A DNA stretch of 64,000 bases from Sphingosinicella sp. (lineage in GTDB: Bacteria > Pseudomonadota > Alphaproteobacteria > Sphingomonadales > Sphingomonadaceae). Below the pieces are notes generated by a model. The model saw only the letters and a list, made by a program, of their open reading frames with translations, searched no databases and was not told the origin of the DNA. The position numbers were made by a program, and so were the translations under genes. Of this stretch, positions 57,517 through 64,000 are shown piece after piece (the first letter of the stretch is position 1; the number at the start of each line of letters is the position of its first letter). The stretch is taken from contig JACDEE010000002.1 in the NCBI GenBank assembly GCA_013816585.1, forward strand, positions 221,587 to 285,586, in the 5' to 3' direction.

Positions 57517-58628
57517 CCGCCAATTCCCTCGTTCCCGCGCCCATCGCGCATCTCCCCTGGCGGCTCATCTTCGTGGTCCTCGCCATCGGCCTGTTCGGCG
57601 CCCTGGCGCTTTATTCGGCGGCAGGCGGCTCCATGAAGCCATGGGCGCTCAACCATATCATCCGCTTCCTCGCCTTCCTCGGGATGGCGATCACAATGTC
57701 CTACATCCGTCCGCAGACCTACCGCGATTGGATCTGGCCGGCTTATGGCCTGGTCTTCTTCCTGTTGATCGCGGTCATGCTCTACGGTGCCATCGGCGGC
57801 GGCGCACGAAGCTGGCTGGAATTCGGGTTCATCCGGCTTCAGCCGTCCGAGCTGATGAAGCCGATCGTGATTCTCTGCCTCGCCAGTTTCTACGCCCGGT
57901 TGCCGTCCGCCGAGATACGCAAGTTCAGCGCAATCTGGCCGGCGGCCCTGATCATCGTCATTCCCGATTTCATTATCCTGCTTCAGCCCGATCTCGGCAC
58001 CTCTTTGTTGCTTCTTCTGGGCGGAGTCATGGTGATGTTCCTGGCGGGTCTCCCAATGCGTCTGTTCGTCGGCGCCGCCGTCGCGCTCACCGCCATGGCG
58101 CCGATCGTCTACAGCTTCATGCTTCCGCACCAGAAAAAGCGGCTTCTGATCTTCCTTTATCCCGAAGAGGATCCGCTCGGCGCCGGCTATCACATCACCC
58201 AGTCCAAAATCGCGATCGGGTCGGGCGGGGTATTCGGCAAGGGCTTTCTGCACGGCACGCAGAGCCAGCTTCAATATCTGCCCGAACAGCATACCGACTT
58301 CATCTTCCCCGCCATGGTCGAGGAATGGGGAATGTTCGCAGGGCTATTCCTCATCCTCCTTTTCACCCTGCTGCTTCGCTGGGCGACGAAGGTGGCGCTG
58401 GACACCAAGGATCGGTTCGGCCGGCTTGCCGCCGGCGGTTTGAGCATGACCATCTTCTTCTATTTCGCGATCAACCTGCTGATGGTGATGGGCCTGGCGC
58501 CCGTCGTCGGCATCCCACTGCCGCTTTTCTCCTATGGCGGATCGGCGATGCTGACAGTGATGATCTGCCTTGGCATCCTGATGTCGATCGATCGCGGCAA
58601 TCGCCGGAACCGCCGCGACCACACCTAA
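57513..58628 (+). CDS. mrdB: peptidoglycan glycosyltransferase RodA
   Basis: A 371-residue SEDS-family polytopic protein with about ten TMs. ALYSAAGGSMKPWALNHIIR opens; GGGARSWLEFGFIRLQPSEL carries the catalytic-region signature and QPDLGTSLLLLLGG the conserved DLGTS. LPEQHTDFIFPAMVEEWGMF is the cytoplasmic loop and GIPLPLFSYGGSAMLTVMIC the last conserved segment. Polymerises glycan strands with PBP2. Last gene of the operon. Confidence 0.96.
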   Translation: MTANSLVPAPIAHLPWRLIFVVLAIGLFGALALYSAAGGSMKPWALNHIIRFLAFLGMAITMSYIRPQTYRDWIWPAYGLVFFLLIAVMLYGAIGGGARSWLEFGFIRLQPSELMKPIVILCLASFYARLPSAEIRKFSAIWPAALIIVIPDFIILLQPDLGTSLLLLLGGVMVMFLAGLPMRLFVGAAVALTAMAPIVYSFMLPHQKKRLLIFLYPEEDPLGAGYHITQSKIAIGSGGVFGKGFLHGTQSQLQYLPEQHTDFIFPAMVEEWGMFAGLFLILLFTLLLRWATKVALDTKDRFGRLAAGGLSMTIFFYFAINLLMVMGLAPVVGIPLPLFSYGGSAMLTVMICLGILMSIDRGNRRNRRDHT

Positions 58629-58720
58629 ACGCAATCCGCCGTTGCACGGCGCGCCCGACCATGTTAGCGGGCACGCCGCGCCGCAGCGATTACCATCCGC
58701 GGCGCATTGCCTTCAGGCAT

Positions 58721-58796
<76 letters not shown>

Positions 58797-58956
58797 CTTT
58801 CTGCCGAAACAAATTATATCTGCGCGGCCACCATAGCCGATCTGAACGCGGCCTACGATTTGTCGGAGCCCAGCTGGCTCTCACAGCGACGGGCGCACTG
58901 GCTCGCCGCACCGCGGCTGAGAGGTTCTGAGCAAATCTTGTCAATTATTGGAAGAC

Positions 58957-58973
58957 GCCCTTTACATAAGGGC
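58957..58973 (+). terminator. possible weak terminator hairpin
   Basis: GCCCTT-TACAT-AAGGGC, a perfect 6-bp stem with a 5-base loop followed by TTTCTC. It is 160 bases after tRNA-Lys and 65 before the DUF1176 gene. Could end the tRNA transcript; the T-run is short, so low confidence. Otherwise 58797-59037 holds nothing I can identify. Confidence 0.3.
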
Positions 58974-59037
58974 TTTCTCATACGCCTAGCGGAACGCGCT
59001 ACACAGGCTACACGCACCACCCGCCGGAGATGACTCG

Positions 59038-60242
59038 ATGTTGCTGATCCTTGGCATTGCTGCGTTGGTTGCAGGATCTCCCGCTCCCTCCGTTTCATCG
59101 GTTTTGCCAGGCTCCGGCGCTGCGGAAGTCTCCCTGACTCCCCCGAAAGCTCACGATAGCGGAGCGGCCATCAAACCCAATGGCCAGTCCGCCCCCGCCC
59201 CGCGCCCGGGAAAGCTCCGTGCCTTCGGTGATTGGATCGCTGGATGCGATAATCTGGCCGAGTGCAACGCAACTTCCTTGTTGCCGCTCGGTGACGACGA
59301 GGAGGACGAGGTGCTGAGCTTAGTAGTAACGCGCCCGCCCGGCGGCGGGTTAGTGATTCAGGCCAATGAGCGTCAGTTCGGTAGTGGTGCCGAGGTAGTC
59401 GAGGTTGCTATTCTGGGTGTGGCTTTGGGAGAACATGCGGAACTTGACACTGAGCAAACCGAGCAATTCTTCGGGCAGCACTCGCGGGGCGAACCGATTA
59501 TTCTGGTGGGCTCCGATCGAACGCTCCTCGGTCACGTATCTTCCAAAGGGCTTGAGGAGGCGGTATCCTATATCGACGAAGTTCAGCGGCGGTCGGGACA
59601 GGATTCCTTTGAGACCCCAGTGATCCGGAGCGGCTATCGCCCAAATGCGCAGAAGCTCCCTGTAGGCGCCTCCTGGATACGGAAAAAATACAGCTTGAGC
59701 TGCGACGCGATCGACCGGAATGCGACAGCGAAGATTCTCCGACGATCGAGCCGCTGGACGATCGTCACTCGCTGATATTGCTCACCTGCTGGGCCGGAAT
59801 CAAGAATGCGAAAGTTGCCGTCTATGTGGCTCGACGGACGTCGCGCGGAATCAACCTGGGCCCGGCAAGCTTCGACTACTTTCCTGAACAGGCGACGGGT
59901 GAACTCGTCTTCATCAATAACCCGGAGTTTAGCGACGGCCATCTGAGCCAGACCTTTGGTGGCTCGGGCGCTTCGGACCCTCACACCTACGGCCCTATAC
60001 TGGACTATATTTGGGACGGCGCGCGATTCCGACTGCTTGGACTTACGGAGGCAAGCAGTGATCTAAGCCAAGGATACCATGATGAGATCGTGACCTGGCG
60101 AGCGGAAGTTCTGCCTGTCGAGGCTCGTCCGTCTGATGCACAAGAATGGCCGCCAGGCGACCAAGGTAGGCTACTTTCCCGACAGCCCGAGCGCACCCAA
60201 TTGTTCGACCAGAAAATCGACAAAAACGCGGACCTTCGGTGA
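59038..60242 (+). pseudogene. DUF1176 gene split by a frameshift
   Basis: ATG 59038 opens a secreted protein (LLILGIAALVAGSPAPSVSS) with the DUF1176 blocks FGDWIAGCDNLAECNATSL and SKGLEEAVSYIDEVQRRSG, stopping at 59773-59775. The C-terminal half continues in another frame (LDDRHSLILLTCWAGIKNAK ... ILDYIWDGARFRLLGLTEAS) to 60242. The frame change needs a one-base shift near an A6 run at 59683-59688. In the intact family these parts are one protein. Could be a true pseudogene or a sequencing indel. The 3' tail overlaps the LysR gene. Confidence 0.75.
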
Positions 60243-61139
60243 AAGTGCGCGCGCGGGTGCGAATAAGGCGTGGATGTCTCTCGATTCGCGTCTGTAACGC
60301 GTGAGTACTCGGGTTAGGCGCCCGGCAGCGATGTCGTCGTCGGTCAGGCATGTCGGGAGCCAGGCAATCCCCCCGCCTCCAATAACAGCCAGACGCACTG
60401 CCAGGGGATCGCTGACGAAGAGCCGAGGGACGACGCGTACCTCGTCCTTCCCCTCGGGGCCTTCCATGATCCAAACTCTCGGACCGGCCAATCCACCGTG
60501 ATCCACGATCTGATGCCGGGCAAGTTCTTCCAGCGAAGTCGGGGCGGCAGTTTCTTCGAGATAGGCCGGGCTCGCGAAAAGACCGTAGTCGATCCTCATC
60601 AGCAGGCGCGCCGAGAGACTTGAATCCGGAAGTGGCCCAAGCCGGATCAGAATGTCGATTTCCCCAAGGAGCGGGTCGATGAAAGCGTTGTCGAGGTTCA
60701 GGCTGATCTGGATTTCGGGATAGCGACGGAGGAATTCAGGGAGCAGTGGAGTGATGAGCGCCTGACCTGAGGTGACAGCGGCACTTATCCGCAGCAACCC
60801 ACGGGGCGAGGCGCGCACGCGACTTATCGCTACCTCCGCATCAGTCACCTGGTCGAGAATTTGCTTTGCATGCTGATGGAGGAGGATACCGGTATCTGTC
60901 AGCGACACCCGGCGGTTCGAGCGCAGGAGGAGGGTCGCTCCCACTTCCCCTTCCAGGCGAGCCACATCCCGACTCACGGACGACTTGGCCATCCCGAGTA
61001 ACTTTGCTGCCCGAGTGATGCTCTCTAGCTCTGCCACCGCAGAAAAAACACGAATAGCATTCAGGTTAGTGAGAAACGATCGTTCGACCATGGGAACATC
61101 ATGTGCCGACATTGCTGCTTTGTCCACGATCGCTTCCAT
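60171..61139 (-). CDS. LysR-family transcriptional regulator
   Basis: A 322-residue regulator. N-terminal winged HTH: FSAVAELESITRAAKLLGMA then KSSVSRDVARLEGEVGATLL (about residues 32-75). The effector domain begins near GLLRISAAVTSGQALITPLL. Start codon uncertain: ATG 61139, 61112 or 61091, none with a strong ribosome site. Divergent from the quinone-reductase-like gene 38 bp away, the usual arrangement for a LysR regulator and its target. The effector is unknown; HTH order and length are normal. Confidence 0.9.
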   Translation of the reverse strand: MEAIVDKAAMSAHDVPMVERSFLTNLNAIRVFSAVAELESITRAAKLLGMAKSSVSRDVARLEGEVGATLLLRSNRRVSLTDTGILLHQHAKQILDQVTDAEVAISRVRASPRGLLRISAAVTSGQALITPLLPEFLRRYPEIQISLNLDNAFIDPLLGEIDILIRLGPLPDSSLSARLLMRIDYGLFASPAYLEETAAPTSLEELARHQIVDHGGLAGPRVWIMEGPEGKDEVRVVPRLFVSDPLAVRLAVIGGGGIAWLPTCLTDDDIAAGRLTRVLTRYRRESRDIHALFAPARALSPKVRVFVDFLVEQLGALGLSGK

Positions 61140-61177
61140 AGTAGCGGATTTAACTGGCCTCAGCGGAGCACAGAATA

Positions 61178-62137
61178 ATGGATCCGGGCATAGTCACCGA
61201 CCGAACGATGAAGGCTGTTCGGATTCATGCCTATGGCGGGCCCGAGGTCGTGCAATATGAAGATGCGCCGGCTCCGCTGATAGGACCGGACGAGATTTTA
61301 GTGCAGGTTGCGGCCGCCGGCGTGAACCCCGCCGACTGGCGAATCCGTAATGGCCAGTTCCAGGCAATGCGGCCAGTGCAATTCCCGCTTACGCTAGGCC
61401 TCGACGTCGCCGGCCTCGTAGACTCCGTGGGCGAGGACGTGGTTTCCATCGCGCCAGGAGATGCCATCATTGCCCGCGCCGAAGGCGCATTCGCGGAATA
61501 TGTCGTCGTAAGGGCGCCCAACGTCGCTGCTGCGCCAAGTAAGCTGCCTCTGGAATTCGGCGCGGCCATCCCAGTAGCGGCTGGTTCCGCTTCGCTGCTC
61601 GTGTCCCGCATCGGTCCTGTGGAAGGCAAAACCATCCTGGTTCAGGGCGCAGCGGGCGGTGTTGGCGGTTTCGTCGTGCAAATCGCGAAGCTTGCGGGGG
61701 CACGCGTCATCGGAACCGCATCCGGAGCCAATGCGGACCATGTGCGTGGGCTCGGTGCGGATGAGGTGGTCGACTACCAGATCGGAAGCCTGACCCATCT
61801 AGACGGCCAAATCGATGTCGTGGTCGATCTAGTCGGGCCAAAGGCGCAGGCAAAATCCTGGCCGCTGCTACGCGAAGGAGGCCGCCTTTTCTCACTCGCC
61901 TCCCCGCCGGATCAGCTGCTCGCGAGAGCGCATAATGTCACGGCGATGTTCGGCCGCGGCGACGGGGAAATTGACGGTCCCTTGCTTGAGAACATCGCCT
62001 ACCTCGTCGACAGCGGCAAGCTACATGTATCGGTCGGAAATATGTTGCCGCTATCCCAAGCGGCTTCCGCGATGCAAGCAAGTGAGAAGGGTCATGGGCG
62101 TGGAAAAACCCTGCTCAGTGTAGAAATGTTCGGTTAG
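61178..62137 (+). CDS. NADPH-dependent quinone oxidoreductase-like (zinc-less MDR) enzyme
   Basis: A 319-residue medium-chain dehydrogenase/reductase. ATG 61178 has GGAG nine bases upstream; ATG 61208 gives the family start MKAVRIHAYGGPEVVQYEDA. AGVNPADWRIRNGQF and LGLDVAGLVDSVGEDV are the substrate-domain motifs; nucleotide-binding ILVQGAAGGVGGFVVQIAKL (AAGGVG) follows. The catalytic zinc cysteines are absent, as in quinone oxidoreductases. It is probably controlled by the adjacent LysR protein. Confidence 0.9.
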   Translation: MDPGIVTDRTMKAVRIHAYGGPEVVQYEDAPAPLIGPDEILVQVAAAGVNPADWRIRNGQFQAMRPVQFPLTLGLDVAGLVDSVGEDVVSIAPGDAIIARAEGAFAEYVVVRAPNVAAAPSKLPLEFGAAIPVAAGSASLLVSRIGPVEGKTILVQGAAGGVGGFVVQIAKLAGARVIGTASGANADHVRGLGADEVVDYQIGSLTHLDGQIDVVVDLVGPKAQAKSWPLLREGGRLFSLASPPDQLLARAHNVTAMFGRGDGEIDGPLLENIAYLVDSGKLHVSVGNMLPLSQAASAMQASEKGHGRGKTLLSVEMFG

Positions 62138-62238
62138 ATTAAGAGCGAAACTTACAGAGTGTTGCGGACCAATTTGGGCGAAGCGGTGGCACGCATAATT
62201 CGCCGGGAAGCCGCCACGCTGTCATGAAAGGGAAGATC

Positions 62239-62718
62239 ATGAAAGACGACTCAGGTCAAACAGCCGTCGCGCGGTTCGAACCCCCAACCGACCCCCAGCT
62301 GCGCGAGGCGCGGAAATTCGTAGGAAAATATGCCGAAGGCTGGAACGGATCGCCCGTGTCTGTGGAGGACTTGCGGGATCAGATGCATAGCGACACTCGC
62401 ATGCTGATTCCGCCCATGACCGAACCTGCCGGGCGCGACGCGGTGGTTTCTCATTTTGCTGGTGTTCTGCAGCGTATACCTGATCTCAAACTGGAGGTGA
62501 TCCGATGGGCCCCGACGGGAGACGTTGTGTTCGTCGAGTGGAAGGCCCGCGCGACAGTTGGCGGCCAGCTTGTCTCGTGGACCGGGGTCGATCGATTCCG
62601 TTTGTCCGGCGATCTCCAGATCGAGGGCCAAGCCTATTGGGACACGCTCGGGCTCGAAGCCAAAGTCGCAGCCGCCTTCGAGGCTGCTAACCTCTTAGCG
62701 GCGGCGCAAAAGCGTTGA
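62239..62718 (+). CDS. SnoaL/NTF2-like protein
   Basis: A 159-residue protein; ATG 62239 follows GGGAAG by four bases (ATG 62224 is an alternative). A cone-shaped alpha/beta barrel is suggested by KFVGKYAEGWNGSPVSVEDL, MLIPPMTEPAGRDAVVSHFA, LEVIRWAPTGDVVFVEWKAR and WTGVDRFRLSGDLQIEGQAY. No catalytic motif specific to a known group. It lies 100 bp after the oxidoreductase on the same strand and may belong to the same regulated unit. Confidence 0.8.
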   Translation: MKDDSGQTAVARFEPPTDPQLREARKFVGKYAEGWNGSPVSVEDLRDQMHSDTRMLIPPMTEPAGRDAVVSHFAGVLQRIPDLKLEVIRWAPTGDVVFVEWKARATVGGQLVSWTGVDRFRLSGDLQIEGQAYWDTLGLEAKVAAAFEAANLLAAAQKR

Positions 62719-62776
62719 GAAAACGCAGATAATAATAACATTACGTGCCGCCACCGCCGAGAAAAAGGGAGAATTT

Positions 62777-63544
62777 ATGCGTGGATCGTTATTGGGTGCT
62801 ATGATGCTGACGGGCATTACGGTCGCCTGGCCGGCTGCGGCACAGGCGCCAGCCGTGACTTTGGTAGCTGTGCAGAGCCCACAGGACCGCCGCAATTTCG
62901 AGGCAGGCATTCTGGATTCGACCGGCGGCCCTGTGTTTCAATCAATTCAGCGCCTTTTCCCGGCCGAATATAATCGTTTGATCGATAAAATCTTCAAGGC
63001 GGCCGCGCCTCATTTGGGCGACAATGCGGCGCTTCTTCGCGCCGGACAGGTCGCCATGGCGGATTTTTTCAAGCGCAAGATGCCGGACGCCGTCAATGCC
63101 CCCCTCCCCGCGCTCGCGGCGATCAACCAGAGCCAACTAGATTTGGTAAAGGCCCTTCGGAAGGACCACGCGACGGCGTGCGCCCAATATTTAGATGCTG
63201 GCTTCGACGGAACGACGACACTTCCCTTGCCGCTTCAGCAGAAGGCCATGGGCGTATCCATATTGATGCTGGAGGCGGCGAAAGCGGGCAGTGAACGGCC
63301 GAGAGACCGATCGCGCGGCTCTTTGGACGAAGAGGCCGCCGTCGCGTGGGTGGCGAAGATGGCGGAGGTGGAGCCATCGCCTATCATCCAGAAAATGCTG
63401 GACGACGATGCCGCGCAGGCCGCCGCGACCCCGGATCAGAACTGCCAGATGGGAATCGCCATCTACGCCGCGATAGCGGAATTGCCACGGGAGCAAGCCG
63501 CGAAAATGACAGCTTACCTGCTGAAGAGTGGCATGGAGCCGTAA
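62777..63544 (+). CDS. secreted protein of unknown function
   Basis: A 255-residue protein with AGGGAG ahead of ATG 62777 and a clear signal peptide (LLGAMMLTGITVAWPAAAQA). Mature part is mostly helical (FQSIQRLFPAEYNRLIDKIF, LRAGQVAMADFFKRKMPDAV, MAEVEPSPIIQKMLDDDAAQ), with one Cys pair (CAQYL ... NCQM). No domain recognised. Placed next to the SnoaL-like gene on accessory DNA. Confidence 0.7.
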   Translation: MRGSLLGAMMLTGITVAWPAAAQAPAVTLVAVQSPQDRRNFEAGILDSTGGPVFQSIQRLFPAEYNRLIDKIFKAAAPHLGDNAALLRAGQVAMADFFKRKMPDAVNAPLPALAAINQSQLDLVKALRKDHATACAQYLDAGFDGTTTLPLPLQQKAMGVSILMLEAAKAGSERPRDRSRGSLDEEAAVAWVAKMAEVEPSPIIQKMLDDDAAQAAATPDQNCQMGIAIYAAIAELPREQAAKMTAYLLKSGMEP

Positions 63545-63639
63545 GCTTAATGGCTCGCCTGGATCTTGCCGGCGTGTCGGGCCAGCGCGGCTCTCCGGAA
63601 CTGTTCCAGCTCATTCGTCAGGCAACTAGGATTCGTCCG

Positions 63640-63672
63640 GTTGATAAAACAGCTGACTCTCAATCGGCGGAT
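63640..63672 (+). other. degenerate tRNA-Lys-like fragment
   Basis: 33 bases matching 58735-58767 of tRNA-Lys at 27 positions; all six differences are transitions. It covers the end of the D-arm and the whole anticodon arm, whose stem still pairs (GCTGA/TCGGC) around loop CTCTCAA. The acceptor and T-arm are not present, so it is not a functional tRNA. Possibly a decayed copy or a scar of integration. Confidence 0.5.
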
Positions 63673-63704
63673 TGCCCCGTGCAGAGGAATTCGCCGCGCG
63701 CTGT

Positions 63705-63736
63705 CGATAAATCCGGGGACCGATAAATCCGGGGAC
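63705..63736. repeat. 16-bp tandem repeat
   Basis: CGATAAATCCGGGGAC occurs twice with no spacer (63705-63720 and 63721-63736), 78 bases before an IS110-like transposase start. It may mark the IS end or target site. Confidence 0.7.
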
Positions 63737-63813
63737 ATTGCGTAATTGAGTTAGTCATCCACCTGCTTGGCACGGAATCACCACGGTGGGGCTCCAAAGG
63801 AGGAGGATGGCCG

Positions 63814-64000
63814 ATGACGATTTTCGCAGGCTTGGATGTATCTGACAAGACCACGCACATCTGTGTAGTCGACGATGAAGGCGGTGTCGGGTGGCACGGT
63901 GTATGCGCGACTGATCCCGAGCTTATTGCGGGCACGTTGCGGAAGCACGCCCCCGGGCTTGCCCGTGTCGTGCTCGAGACAGGCCCGCTGTCGGCTTTTC
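63814..64000 (+). CDS. IS110-family transposase, N-terminal part (runs off the window)
   Basis: Starts at ATG 63814 after AAGGAGGAGG. The visible 62 residues, MTIFAGLDVSDKTTHICVVD and on to VVLETGPLSAF, match the N-terminal DEDD (RuvC-like) domain of IS110 transposases, with the first Asp in GLDVSDKTTH and an acidic residue in LETGP. The gene continues past the window. It marks the right end of the accessory region. Confidence 0.85.
   Translation, partial: MTIFAGLDVSDKTTHICVVDDEGGVGWHGVCATDPELIAGTLRKHAPGLARVVLETGPLSAF

Noticed and set aside
63547..63738. Possible small genes on either strand before the IS110 start
   Set aside because: Both frames run over the tRNA-like fragment and tandem repeat and have no ribosome site; likely chance.

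Overview
The window is chromosomal DNA of an alphaproteobacterium, most likely a member of the Sphingomonadales. The base composition is GC-rich and codon use is uniform. The gene blocks are typical of that order: an EIIA-Man/HPr pair, the ccmCDEFGHI haem-delivery operon, tig-clpP-clpX-lon-hup, gatCAB and mreBCD-mrdA-mrdB. The genus cannot be fixed from this sequence.

Layout: 0-6 kb holds the end of a PTS phosphorelay (EIIA, HPr), a SpoU methyltransferase, rmuC, def, recR and fmt-truA. 6.1-9.2 kb holds an exosortase-A-associated acyl ligase, a PLP decarboxylase and an acyl carrier protein, with no exosortase in sight. 9.2-14.3 kb carries trxB, 4-hydroxyphenylpyruvate dioxygenase, a 45-residue membrane protein, a GNAT enzyme, bioY and two PepSY membrane proteins. 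14.49-18.22 kb is a small genomic island integrated in the 3' half of a tRNA-Met gene. It is bounded by a perfect 49-bp direct repeat and holds a tyrosine integrase that lacks its N-terminal arm, an IS5-family element and three unfamiliar small genes.

From 18.4 to 29.4 kb come a DUF3775 protein, a 2H phosphoesterase, kup, ald, the seven-gene ccm operon (every junction is a 4-bp ATGA/GTGA overlap), a DMT exporter and a leucine/phenylalanine dehydrogenase. Two tRNA genes (His, Val) follow. The proteostasis block hup-lon-clpX-clpP-tig runs from 29.8 to 38 kb with two membrane-linked insertions (a CPBP-like protein and a glycosyltransferase). Its trigger factor has an unusual Lys/Ala-rich, His/Asp-containing tail.

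38-53 kb: tRNA-Leu, gatCAB, DUF3089-ruvX-pyrB, and a ParA / ribbon-helix-helix / TPR-SPOR lipoprotein operon with a CtrA-like box upstream. Then come a PilZ-like protein, serB and miaA with overlapping start codons, a divergent ketol-acid reductoisomerase paralogue, and mutL translationally coupled to a small nucleotidyltransferase. 52.9-58.6 kb is the complete rod-shape operon mreB-mreC-mreD-mrdA-mrdB, followed by tRNA-Lys.

Beyond tRNA-Lys (58.8 kb to the end) the sequence looks accessory: a frameshifted DUF1176 gene, a LysR regulator divergent from a quinone-reductase-like enzyme, a SnoaL-like protein, a secreted protein of unknown function, a degenerate tRNA-Lys-like fragment, a 16-bp tandem repeat and the start of an IS110-family transposase. 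The most unusual material is the orphan exosortase-associated trio, the tRNA-Met island with its unknown cargo, the ParA/RHH/SPOR operon and the reductoisomerase paralogue. No CRISPR array, rRNA gene or obvious restriction or toxin locus was seen.
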